Shown: positions 44,363 to 52,239 of the stretch, piece after piece
Layout: each line of letters starts with the position of its first letter
Numbering within the stretch: the first letter of the stretch is position 1
From: JAVBOO01 sp031550435
GTDB taxonomy: Bacteria; Bacillota; Clostridia; Lachnospirales; WRAX01
Direction of reading: 5' to 3'
Assembly: GCA_031550435.1 (NCBI GenBank)
Contig: JAVBOO010000026.1
Coordinates: 62,001 to 126,000 of the forward strand
DNA: 64,000 bases
Program-made: the position numbers and the translations under genes
The notes under the pieces: model-generated
The model's database searches: none
Told to the model about the DNA's origin: nothing
The model's input: the letters and a program-made list of their open reading frames with translations, nothing else

Positions 44363-45592
44363 TTACAACGCAAAATTTCCGTTTTCAAATACTTTTACCG
44401 AAGTTCCGTCTTTTTTGTATCCGACAATGCTCAAATCGGCGGTTCCGATCATGAAATCGCTGTGAGCGTCGCTGCAGTTAAGTCCCAGCTTTGTGAGCTC
44501 TCTATCGCTCAGTCCGTGCGTATCTTTAACGCATTCGGGATATGCCGCTCCAAAAGCAAAATGACAGGAAGCGTTTTCATCGTAAAGCGTGTTATAGAAA
44601 AGTATGCCCGACTGCGAAATCGGAGAGTCAAACGGAACAAGCGCAACCTCACCGAGATAGTCGGCATTTTTAAAGCCGTTTATAAGCTCTCCGAGCGTTT
44701 CTTCGTTTCTCTTTGCAGTAAACTTTGTTACCTTGCCTTTTTTGAACCAAACCGCAAAATCTTCTATAAGGTTGCCGTTATAAACAAGCGGCTTCGAGCT
44801 GTATACAACCCCGTCAACTCCGTCGCGCTTCGGAGCGGTGAAAAGTTCTTCCGTCGGAATGTTCGGACTGAAAACCACGCCGCTTTTCGAAACGTCGCTT
44901 CCGCCCATCCAGACATGGTTCTCAGGCAGCGTTACCTTGAGGTCTGTGCCCAGGCTGTTTGTATAGTGCAGGTAATCGAAATTCAGTTCATTGAGCTTTT
45001 CGGCTCTTTCAGCGAGTAAATCCTGATGTTTTTTCCAGTTCTCGGCCGAACCCGTTTCCTTTATGCGCGAAGAAAAAAGTATGGATTCCCAAAGCTTTTC
45101 TTTTGCCTTTTCAACAGTCGGCTCGTTCGGAAAAACTTTTTTCGCCCATGCGTCTGAAGGCACGGAGATTACGCACCACTGGTTTTCGTTCGCCATGGTT
45201 CTCTTTCTGTAGACCTTCAAGCCTTCCGACACGGCTTTTGCCCATGCCTTGAGCTTTGCCGACTCAACGCCCTTGTTTATTTCGGGGTCGGCCGAAGAAA
45301 TCGACATAAAAGCGGCGCCTTCCGCAGAAAGCCTGTCCATTTTCATTTTTTCCCATTCAGGATATTTTTCGAGCTTTGAAATATCGGCATGCAAAAACGT
45401 TTCTCGCGAAATTTTTTCGTCTACCCATCTCATGATAACTTCGCCGGCTCCGGCTTTATAAGCCTCTTCCGTCAGCATCCTCGCCACATAAGCGCATTCT
45501 ACGGGGCAGGTTATTACAAGAGTTTGACCTTTCCCGATGTTAATTCCGCTTCTTACCGCTGTTTCACAATATGCTCTGATTAACTTCTCCAT
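44363..45592 (-). CDS. M29-family aminopeptidase
   Basis: A 409-residue cytoplasmic metallo-aminopeptidase, ATG 45592 after AAGGAG. It matches the AmpS/AmpT/PepS group: an N-terminal domain with PVECAYVARMLTEEAYKAGAGEV, a central DLKVTLPENHVWMGG segment, and C-terminal metal residues in FHFGA-type and HSDFMIGTADLSIVGY motifs. These enzymes remove N-terminal residues from small peptides. It probably works with the M16C and other peptidases in peptide use. It stands alone on the minus strand. Confidence 0.92.
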   Translation of the reverse strand: MEKLIRAYCETAVRSGINIGKGQTLVITCPVECAYVARMLTEEAYKAGAGEVIMRWVDEKISRETFLHADISKLEKYPEWEKMKMDRLSAEGAAFMSISSADPEINKGVESAKLKAWAKAVSEGLKVYRKRTMANENQWCVISVPSDAWAKKVFPNEPTVEKAKEKLWESILFSSRIKETGSAENWKKHQDLLAERAEKLNELNFDYLHYTNSLGTDLKVTLPENHVWMGGSDVSKSGVVFSPNIPTEELFTAPKRDGVDGVVYSSKPLVYNGNLIEDFAVWFKKGKVTKFTAKRNEETLGELINGFKNADYLGEVALVPFDSPISQSGILFYNTLYDENASCHFAFGAAYPECVKDTHGLSDRELTKLGLNCSDAHSDFMIGTADLSIVGYKKDGTSVKVFENGNFAL

Positions 45593-45701
45593 TTTATCTC
45601 CTTCCGAAATACGGATTTATACGCCTGCGGTATGCCTGAAAAACGATTTTTGCAGGTGTCCAAAAGAAAATGACCCGCGCCGTTGATTATTCAAACACTT
45701 T

Positions 45702-46394
45702 CTATCGAATAATGCCCGAAAGCGCGTTTATTATGAAATTATGCTCATAGAAATATTTGGCGACCGCCGAGCTTTCTATAAGAGTTATTATGTCCGAATA
45801 CTTGCCGGATGTCAGCAAAACCGAAGCAACCGCAAGCAGGGCGCAAACTATGAATACGCCGATGCCCGCGCCTAACAGCGCTCCGCCGATTTTGTTCAAA
45901 CTGTTTATTACCGGGAGTTTAGAAGCAATGTCCAGTATAACCCCGATAATCTTCATCGCGATAAAAACAAGCAAGAGTAAGACAACAAGAGATAGAGCGC
46001 CTATGAGCATGTTTGCGAGAAAACCGGAAACATAGTCCGCAAGCGTATCGGCGTTTAAAAGCTTGTATATCTCGGCGTTGTTGTTTTTCAGCAATGCGTC
46101 CTTTAAAAAATCGGGGATGTTCAAAGATGTTATCACATTTGTTTCCGCCGATTTCGTTGCCGCGCTTAACAGGTTTTCGAGACCCAAAGTCTTTGATATC
46201 GCCGCCTTTATCCAGTCGAATATCTCCGGCCTGTTTCTTATAGCCTCCGTCAGCTTCGGGGACAAGGCATTAGCCAAAAAATAGGCCGCAAAAATCGAAA
46301 CAGCGTCAAAAACCGCAAGTACAAGCCCCTTGTAGGAAAAATACAGTATGCATAGCACTATAACGGCGACCGCCGCAAGATCAAGTATATTCAT
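45702..46394 (-). CDS. CvpA-family membrane protein
   Basis: A 230-residue protein with four hydrophobic segments and an N-terminus (MNILDLAAVAVIVLCILYFSYKGL) typical of CvpA. The central glycine-rich LNKIGGALLGAGIGVF segment is the family signature. CvpA proteins are linked to envelope integrity and colicin V or bacteriocin functions, without a fixed role. ATG 46394 overlaps the stop of the DUF5711 gene (ATGA), so the two are translationally coupled. Confidence 0.88.
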   Translation of the reverse strand: MNILDLAAVAVIVLCILYFSYKGLVLAVFDAVSIFAAYFLANALSPKLTEAIRNRPEIFDWIKAAISKTLGLENLLSAATKSAETNVITSLNIPDFLKDALLKNNNAEIYKLLNADTLADYVSGFLANMLIGALSLVVLLLLVFIAMKIIGVILDIASKLPVINSLNKIGGALLGAGIGVFIVCALLAVASVLLTSGKYSDIITLIESSAVAKYFYEHNFIINALSGIIR

Positions 46395-47584
46395 TCCGGA
46401 GCCTCCGTGGTGACCGCAGTTTTTGCGAGTTTATATATAACGGCTTCGTTACCCGAGCTGATAAGCACCGTTGATGTGTTATCAATGAATTGTGCGCTCT
46501 TTATGTCCTGAGTTGTGTTAAAACTCCAGAGTTCTTTTCCTTCTTTTGTCACAGCGGTAATTTTCTTGCTTTCTTCTATCAGCACGGAGCCGTAACCGGA
46601 GGATAGGCCCAGAATTTCGCCGCCGCACAAATACTCGCCCGTCTTTTTAAGCGTGAGGTCATAGAAAAAGACACTGTTCTCTGCCTCGGCAGTTTTATTT
46701 ATAAACGGCTTCCCCAGTGCAACCGCAAAACCGTTCGTTCCTATGAAAGAAATTGCGGAGAGCTTGTTTCCGAGACTGTAACTCCATTTTTTCTCGCAGC
46801 TGCCCGTGGTATTGTAAAGCGCGATTTCCGCATCGGAAACCGCAAGCAGGTTGTTCCCGTTCATAAATTTTATCATTCCGAGATATTGGCCGCTGTTCCC
46901 GTTTATAGAGCCGAATATGCCGTCCGCATAATTAATATATTCTGACTGGTTTATATAAATGAGTATGGTCTTAGATGTTATGTCAACGCCGCCGAAATCC
47001 AGAAACGCAACCGCAAGTATCCTTCCGTCGTCTGAAACGTCAACGGATATGGGGAACGGGCTTTCGCGGTATATGTACTTTTTAAGAGCTATTCCTTTGT
47101 CGTTGTAAACATAAATGTCGTAAAACTCCCCGGCCTGTGTAATTATGCCCGTATAACCCCTTGCATTCATCGAAACCGCAAGTATTCCGCCGTCAAAGGT
47201 CTTGTTATAAAGCAGTCCGTTTTTGTCGTAAACGTACAGCGTTTTGCCCTTGTGCTCGTACACTGCGCCGTAATCCCCCTCATGAACGAAAACAGGCGAA
47301 ATCAGCGTATAGGTATGGCTCATCAGTTCGCTTCCGTCCGCCCCGATATACTTCATGCCGTCCTTTGTCGAGTAAAAAGCGCCGGAAGTGCCGCTCCCGA
47401 AATCCGCGCAACTTTGGAAGTCGTATTTAAACCTTATCTCAGTTTCGCGCATTCCGTATGTATTACTCGATGCGCCGAGCAAATTGCCGGAAATGATTAT
47501 ATAAGCCAAAAGGGCAACGGCCGCAACGACCGTTACCATAAATATCGCAATTTTTACACGTCTTGTTAAAGCAATTTTGCTCAT
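46391..47584 (-). CDS. DUF5711-like membrane-anchored propeller protein
   Basis: A 397-residue protein. ATG 47584 is preferred (GGAG eight bases upstream); the frame is open for 28 codons further without a better site. One transmembrane anchor at about 14-36 is followed by an extracellular domain of repeated strands (VYDKNGLLYNK, VYNDKGIALKK, ALYNTTGSCEKKW, KEGKELWSF), a beta-propeller pattern. I recognise it as DUF5711, a clostridial family often next to cvpA, as here. Function unknown. Confidence 0.83.
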   Translation of the reverse strand: MSKIALTRRVKIAIFMVTVVAAVALLAYIIISGNLLGASSNTYGMRETEIRFKYDFQSCADFGSGTSGAFYSTKDGMKYIGADGSELMSHTYTLISPVFVHEGDYGAVYEHKGKTLYVYDKNGLLYNKTFDGGILAVSMNARGYTGIITQAGEFYDIYVYNDKGIALKKYIYRESPFPISVDVSDDGRILAVAFLDFGGVDITSKTILIYINQSEYINYADGIFGSINGNSGQYLGMIKFMNGNNLLAVSDAEIALYNTTGSCEKKWSYSLGNKLSAISFIGTNGFAVALGKPFINKTAEAENSVFFYDLTLKKTGEYLCGGEILGLSSGYGSVLIEESKKITAVTKEGKELWSFNTTQDIKSAQFIDNTSTVLISSGNEAVIYKLAKTAVTTEAPE

Positions 47585-47761
47585 TAACGCCGCTCCGTTG
47601 GGATTTGCCTGTCGCCGCTTTTTCCATAATCTCAGGCTCCGGTGCATTATAAGATTTGCAGGCTGCACTTATAAGGCAGTTTTATTGTGGATTTACCTGA
47701 ACTTCATATATTCATGGTTTTTCACGGTAATTATACCAAACCGGCAATTAATTTACAAGTA

Positions 47762-47882
47762 GGGCATGTTGAAAAATCGCCTTGCGGCTTTCCATTGAAA
47801 ATGAAAAACACCATTTTTCAATGGAGAGCGCCGCTCGCTCAACCCACTAAAGTGGGTTTCGTGCGCAATTTTCAACACTTCT
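47762..47882 (-). mobile_element. Family A MITE-like element, copy 5 (121 bp)
   Basis: A full copy in reverse orientation with perfect 5-bp flanking repeats AAGTA (47757-47761 and 47883-47887). It lies upstream of the DUF5711 gene, between it and any distal promoter. Confidence 0.9.
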
Positions 47883-47912
47883 AAGTAGAGTACAATTTGT
47901 TTTATGGCGAAG

Positions 47913-47945
47913 TTGTTCCCTCACCGAGACGCGGATGCGCCGGGG
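47913..47945 (+). repeat. Family E motif, copy 3
   Basis: TTGTTCCCTCACCGAGACGC followed by GGATGCGCCG matches 4594-4624 with four substitutions and 1799-1829 in reverse. It begins 25 bases after copy 5 of family A. Within the 580-base gap 47585-48164 no gene is supported; a short open frame at 47904-48098 has no ribosome site. Confidence 0.55.
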
Positions 47946-48081
47946 CCGTACAAATGCGCTCAAATAAAGCTTCATAAGTCCCGCAAAAATTTGGAACTTT
48001 TTGCTGCATTGGACGTACATATGAATAAGCAAGTGAAATTGCTTATGAATCACACTCCCTCGATTCATTCCTCCTATTCGG

Positions 48082-48112
48082 AAAAAGGCAGAGACTGAGC
48101 TCTGCCTTTTTT
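48082..48112 (-). terminator. Amidohydrolase terminator
   Basis: AAAGGCAGAG and CTCTGCCTTT pair around a 6-base loop. Read on the minus strand, a T run follows, about 55 bases after the stop of the amidohydrolase gene. The opposite side also has T, so it may work both ways. Confidence 0.82.
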
Positions 48113-48164
48113 GTGTCCGTATTTGTATAAATTGCTTTATGCGGGCTTAGAGCCGCTGTTTTAT

Positions 48165-49334
48165 CTATGCTTTATACGCGATTTCACCGTCCACTATCGT
48201 GCAGACGACTTTGCAGCTTATGTCCTTGAGAGGGTTTCCGTCGAATATTACTATATCCGCGTCCTTGCCCGGCTCAATGCTTCCGACCCTGTCCGAAACC
48301 CCCATGATTTGCGCAGGGTTTATCGTAATACATTCCCATGCTTTTTGCTCGTTTACCCCGGCTTTTACCGCAAGCCCGGCACAGAACGAAAGCGCGTCGA
48401 TCGGGATAACCGGAGCATCGGTTATAATCGCAACCTTCAGCCCCGCGTCTGTGAGCGACTTCAAGGTTTCGAAGCTCTTGTTCTTAACTTCCGGTTTGGA
48501 TTTTGACCCGAATGTTGGCCCCAGCAATACGGGCTTACCTTCCTTAACAAGCTCCTCGACAATCAAATGACCCTCCGTGCAGTGATCAAGCGTAATTTCG
48601 AGTCCGAACTCTTTGGAGATTCTTATTGCCGTAAAAATGTCGTCCGCTCTGTGACAATGCGCCTTAAGAGGTATCTGCTTTCTCATAACGGGTACAAGCG
48701 CTTCCATCTTCATATCAAACGCCGGTCTTTTTTTGTCTTCCTTCGTTGACTTTTCATAGTCGTCTAGGTCTTCGGCATAACGTTTTGCCTTGAAAAGCTG
48801 CTCTCTTAAAATCGCGGCGACAGACATCCTCGTCAAAGGCGCCTTGCCTTTTTGCCCGTAACAATTTTTCGGATTTTCGCCGAACGCAATTTTCATCGCA
48901 AACTCTGCCTTTAACAGCATATCGTCTATTCTCTTGCCTTTAAGCTTTATGGCCGCAAACGTTCCGCCGATAACATTTGCGCTGCCCGGGCCTGTTCCGA
49001 CGGTTGTTACCCCGCCCTTTAAGCCGTTTTCAAACGCCTCTTCCATGGGATTTATCGAGTCTATAGCTCTGAGCTGCGGTGTCACGGGATCGGATATCTC
49101 GTTCCCGTCTGCACCCTCCCAGCGTATGCCCTCGCCGAAAAGCCCGACGTGGCAGTGAGCATCGATAAGACCCGGGGTAACGAGTTTCCCTTCGGCGTCG
49201 ATAATCTCCGCACCTTCGGGCGCAGCGATTTTTGCCGCAACTTCTTTTATTTTGCCGCCATCGATAAGTATGCAGCCATCGTGAATATCACCGTTTGAAA
49301 TAGTCTTAATATAAGCGTTTTTAATAAGTATCAT
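48165..49334 (-). CDS. Amidohydrolase-superfamily metal-dependent hydrolase
   Basis: A 389-residue enzyme; ATG 49334 after GGGGG gives the standard first strand MILIKNAYIKT. Metal-site motifs are GLIDAHCHVG (HxH), KAHCHRADDI, TLDHCTEGH and the late ITDAPVIP aspartate; SIEPGKDADIVIFDG closes the small beta domain. It resembles imidazolonepropionase-like hydrolases and cyclic dipeptidases, but the substrate cannot be told. It is preceded by an unrelated gene-free space of about 175 bases before sigE. Confidence 0.88.
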   Translation of the reverse strand: MILIKNAYIKTISNGDIHDGCILIDGGKIKEVAAKIAAPEGAEIIDAEGKLVTPGLIDAHCHVGLFGEGIRWEGADGNEISDPVTPQLRAIDSINPMEEAFENGLKGGVTTVGTGPGSANVIGGTFAAIKLKGKRIDDMLLKAEFAMKIAFGENPKNCYGQKGKAPLTRMSVAAILREQLFKAKRYAEDLDDYEKSTKEDKKRPAFDMKMEALVPVMRKQIPLKAHCHRADDIFTAIRISKEFGLEITLDHCTEGHLIVEELVKEGKPVLLGPTFGSKSKPEVKNKSFETLKSLTDAGLKVAIITDAPVIPIDALSFCAGLAVKAGVNEQKAWECITINPAQIMGVSDRVGSIEPGKDADIVIFDGNPLKDISCKVVCTIVDGEIAYKA

Positions 49335-49509
49335 AATTTCCCCCTTGTACCGTTTTATCCATAATTCGTACCGTAAATCCATAATAATGGTTTGCAAAAC
49401 CGCAGTCAAGAGCAGGGGCATATTTGTTTTTGCAACAATATATGTAATGTTTTGGCATACGGAAGATAAAAGCGCCGTAAAGCCCTCCCGGGCTTTGCTT
49501 TAAGCTCGC

Positions 49510-50235
49510 TTATGCCATTCTGTTTATTTCTTTCCTGAGCCTGACGATTATTTTCTTTTCAAGCCTGGATATGTACGACTGCGAGATCCCAAGCAGGTCG
49601 GCGACCTCTTTTTGGGTTTTTTCGCGTCCGAAATTGTTTAGCCCGAAACGAAGCTCGACTATACTTTTTTCGCGCTTCGAAAGCTTTTCGAGCGCCTTCC
49701 CCAAAAGCGCCTTGTCAACCTCCTCTTCAATGCCCCTGTAAATAACATCGTTATCCGTTCCGAGCACATCGGAAAGCAAAAGTTCGTTTCCCTCCCAGTC
49801 GACATTTAAAGGCTCGTCTATAGATATTTCCGCCTTTGTCCGTGAATTTCTTCTCAGATACATTAATATTTCGTTTTCTATACAGCGCGAAGCATAGGTC
49901 GCGAGCTTGATTTTTTTCTCGGTTTTAAAAGTATTTACAGACTTGATAAGACCGATTGTGCCGATAGAAATAAGGTCTTCAACGTTAATGCCCGTATTTT
50001 CAAACTTTCTCGCTATGTATACAACAAGCCGAAGGTTGCGCTCTATCAATACGGACTTGGCGTTGGAATCGCTTCCGTTCCCAAGCTCGGACAAAAGCTT
50101 CGCCTCATCAGCCGCGCTCAGCGGCGGCGGCAAAACTTCGCTTCCGCCTATGTAATAGACGGTATTGTCATCCTTTGTGAATATCAGTTTAATCCTTTTG
50201 AATAACCCGGTAAGTTTTCTTAACAATACCTTCAT
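49510..50235 (-). CDS. sigE: Sporulation sigma factor E (mother cell, early)
   Basis: A 241-residue sigma-70 family protein, ATG 50235 after GAGGTG. The first about 28 residues are the amphipathic pro-sequence removed by SpoIIGA. Region 2 (DLISIGTIGLIKSVNTF, KLATYASRCIENEILMYLR) and region 4 (LSKREKSIVELRFGL, TQKEVADLLGISQSYISRLEKK) are complete. SigE drives mother-cell gene expression after asymmetric division. It follows spoIIGA, but with a 234-base gap containing a family B element. sigG, its usual downstream neighbour, is not here. Confidence 0.97.
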   Translation of the reverse strand: MKVLLRKLTGLFKRIKLIFTKDDNTVYYIGGSEVLPPPLSAADEAKLLSELGNGSDSNAKSVLIERNLRLVVYIARKFENTGINVEDLISIGTIGLIKSVNTFKTEKKIKLATYASRCIENEILMYLRRNSRTKAEISIDEPLNVDWEGNELLLSDVLGTDNDVIYRGIEEEVDKALLGKALEKLSKREKSIVELRFGLNNFGREKTQKEVADLLGISQSYISRLEKKIIVRLRKEINRMA

Positions 50236-50333
50236 TATTGTTCACCTCGTATAAAAGTATGTGGAAACGGTGCAATACTGGTTTTTAACTCATAATCGGT
50301 GGATCAATACCGTCTCGGCCTTAAAAACACCTT

Positions 50334-50484
50334 GTAAGTGCTGATTTAATCGAACGGTTGCGCCCGCAAGGGACAACCGCAAGCATCCCGCTCCGCACAA
50401 AGGCCGTATAACGGCCGTTGCGGACGAGGATGCACGGATTAAATCAGCCGAGTATCCGTCCAAAGTGATTTAATCAGTGTTTAC
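50334..50484 (+). mobile_element. Family B MITE-like element, copy 2 (151 bp), between spoIIGA and sigE
   Basis: A full copy, about 95% like copy 1. A 3-bp repeat CTT lies on both sides. It covers the last five sense codons and the stop codon of spoIIGA (minus strand) and separates that gene from sigE. Its strong hairpins could reduce read-through into sigE. Confidence 0.88.
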
Positions 50485-51399
50485 CTTAGTCTCTTTAGGC
50501 TCGCAGATCCGGGATTCCAACAGCAGCTCCGGACTGACAAGCGCTTGATAATATCCGTTTTCGGACAGCTTCCCACAGTATATCCCCACAACAGTGTCCG
50601 TAACGCAAAAGCTCTGCTTTTCGTCTTTTAACTCGACTTTATCGGGCCTTATTCCCAAAAGCAGTCCGTTTTTCGTTCCCAGTCCGTTATAAGGTATCAG
50701 CCTGAGTCTGTTTTCAAAAATCGTACCTTCTATATTCATCAAATGCTCAAATCTTACTTCTTTTCCCAAGTATTCGTTTTCAAAGCCTTCCGGCAAAAGC
50801 GGTTTTAAAACGGAAATATCCGCGACGATTACGGGTAAGCCCGTGACCGGTTCTTTCAGCGTGCATCCCGTGTCCACGAGCGCGTATGCCTTAGCGGTCT
50901 TCCCGCCGATATAAATATCGAGAGCATAATGCATTTGCTTCGATATAACCCGCGAATGCAGTTTTGCCATAAACAGCTTTATTGCTATATATGAAATAGC
51001 GCAAGAAAAAATCAGCAATTTTAAAGTATAATTGCCCGTATTGAGTTTAATCGTTCCGGCGAAGGCCTCTGTTCCCGTAAAACTCAGCAGTACAACACAT
51101 ATCCCTCCGACCGCGAACGAGCTTATATTGACAATCGCCAGCCTTCCCGCAAATTCTGCCGCCGTTTTCGGTAAAAAACACAGAGCGACGTTTAGGGCAA
51201 TCAAAAGCTCCGAAAGCAAAAAGTTGTTAATCCCTGCGTTATAACACAGCAGCAATGTGTAAATAAGCGCTCCCGCGGCAGACGAAAGAATAACCCTCAG
51301 TACGCGCACCCGAAGGTTGAGCAGCCTTGCCGATATCCAAAGTATGAAAGCATCCATAAAGAAATTTATCGCGAATATAACATCAGCGTATATAACCAT
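50470..51399 (-). CDS. spoIIGA: Pro-sigma-E processing peptidase SpoIIGA
   Basis: A 309-residue protein with five N-terminal transmembrane segments (about 1-150) and a C-terminal aspartic-protease-like domain. The catalytic motif is ALVDTGCTLKEPVTGLPV near 165-180. It cleaves pro-SigE at the septum. ATG 51399 follows GTGAGG. The last residues, KVNTD and stop, are encoded by the right terminus of the family B element, so the original C-terminus has been replaced. The length still fits the family, so function is probably kept. Confidence 0.93.
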   Translation of the reverse strand: MVIYADVIFAINFFMDAFILWISARLLNLRVRVLRVILSSAAGALIYTLLLCYNAGINNFLLSELLIALNVALCFLPKTAAEFAGRLAIVNISSFAVGGICVVLLSFTGTEAFAGTIKLNTGNYTLKLLIFSCAISYIAIKLFMAKLHSRVISKQMHYALDIYIGGKTAKAYALVDTGCTLKEPVTGLPVIVADISVLKPLLPEGFENEYLGKEVRFEHLMNIEGTIFENRLRLIPYNGLGTKNGLLLGIRPDKVELKDEKQSFCVTDTVVGIYCGKLSENGYYQALVSPELLLESRICEPKETKVNTD

Positions 51400-51454
51400 G
51401 ACATTTCCTCACATGTTTCAGCTTTCCGCTTTGTATTATTGACTTGCTGAATTC

Positions 51455-51460
51455 ATTATA
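51455..51460 (-). promoter_or_regulatory. spoIIG -10 box with a possible 0A box upstream
   Basis: On the minus strand TATAAT at 51460-51455, about 55 bases before spoIIGA. TTACAA lies 20 bases further up, a wider spacing than normal, as at Spo0A-dependent promoters. TGTCGAA (the 0A box) is at 51524-51530, near -80. One 0A box alone is weak evidence. Confidence 0.45.
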
Positions 51461-51592
51461 CAAACCGCTGATAAGTGTTTTTGTAAAAAAATAGGCTGAA
51501 TCAAAAAAATGAAAACAAGCAAATGTCGAAGTATGTATTGAGGCGACAATTAAACTTGCAGAATTCGGCTCGGTATCGCTTAAATGTGACGA

Positions 51593-51621
51593 TTGACATT
51601 TCGCTTTTATCGTGTTATAAT
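51593..51621 (+). promoter_or_regulatory. Consensus promoter of tRNA-Gln
   Basis: TTGACA (51593-51598), 17 bases, TATAAT (51616-51621), 33 bases before the tRNA. A perfect match to the main sigma factor consensus. Confidence 0.9.
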
Positions 51622-51654
51622 GCGTTTCGTATTTTTATATCAAAACGTTATTTT

Positions 51655-51727
51655 AGGGCTGTCGCCAAGCGGTAAGGCACCAGACTTTGACTCTGGCATT
51701 TCGTAGGTTCAAATCCTGCCAGCCCTG
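51655..51727 (+). tRNA. tRNA-Gln (anticodon TTG)
   Basis: The cloverleaf folds fully: acceptor AGGGCTG/CAGCCCT, D arm GCC/GGC, anticodon stem CCAGA/TCTGG with loop CTTTGAC giving TTG, and T arm GTAGG/CCTGC with loop TTCAAAT. The 3' CCA is not encoded. A single tRNA gene with its own promoter and terminator. Confidence 0.95.
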
Positions 51728-51742
51728 TTTATTGTAAGTTTT

Positions 51743-51784
51743 GCAAAAAAAGCCCGGCGGCTAAAGTCTGCGGGGCTTTTTTGC
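51743..51784 (+). terminator. tRNA-Gln terminator
   Basis: GCAAAAAAAGCCC pairs with GGGGCTTTTTTGC, 16 bases after the tRNA. Confidence 0.85.
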
Positions 51785-51791
51785 GTAGCGG

Positions 51792-51820
51792 TTGACAAAG
51801 ATTTGTATTTGTTATACAAT
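51792..51820 (+). promoter_or_regulatory. PadR operon promoter with overlapping palindrome
   Basis: TTGACA (51792-51797), 17 bases, TACAAT (51815-51820). ATACAATATACT (from 51814) and AGTATTGTGT (to about 51845) form an inverted repeat over and beyond the -10 box. This is a good place for PadR autoregulation. Confidence 0.72.
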
Positions 51821-51891
51821 ATACTATGTAATGCAAAGTATTGTGTGTTATATATTAAGGCGAGAAAATCTGCACCGTTTAGAGGTGTTAC

Positions 51892-52239
51892 ATGAACGAT
51901 AATATTATGAAACAATTCAAAAAAGGCATACTTGAGCTGCTTATACTCAAGCTGCTGTCAAAAAAGGAGATGTACGGCTACGAGCTTGTTTCCGAACTGA
52001 ACAGGCGGGGGCAGGAGACTCTGAGCGTCAAGGAAGGCACAATTTATCCGATACTGTACAGGCTTGAAGAAGACGGGCTGATGCAAACGCGCTGGGAACA
52101 AAGCCCGGCAGGGGTAAGACCCAAAAAATATTACACCGTCACGGAGAAAGGACTTTTATTCCTGAACGAGAGCTATATGCAGTGGAAACATCTGACTCTG
52201 ACAATAGTTAAAATAATGGAGGCCGAAAATGAAAATTAA
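51892..52239 (+). CDS. PadR-family transcriptional regulator
   Basis: A 115-residue regulator, ATG 51892 after AGAGGTG. The PadR winged helix is clear: FKKGILELLILKLLSKKEMYGYEL, SVKEGTIYPILYRLEEDGLM, and KYYTVTEKG. The short C-terminal helix marks the small PadR class (PadR-s2). Its 3' end overlaps the next gene by 11 bases. Small PadR proteins paired with an HAAS-domain membrane protein often form a self-contained envelope or stress regulation unit. Confidence 0.93.
   Translation: MNDNIMKQFKKGILELLILKLLSKKEMYGYELVSELNRRGQETLSVKEGTIYPILYRLEEDGLMQTRWEQSPAGVRPKKYYTVTEKGLLFLNESYMQWKHLTLTIVKIMEAENEN

Noticed and set aside
47904..48098. 64-residue open frame after family A copy 5
   Set aside because: It starts inside the family E repeat, has no ribosome site and overlaps a terminator.
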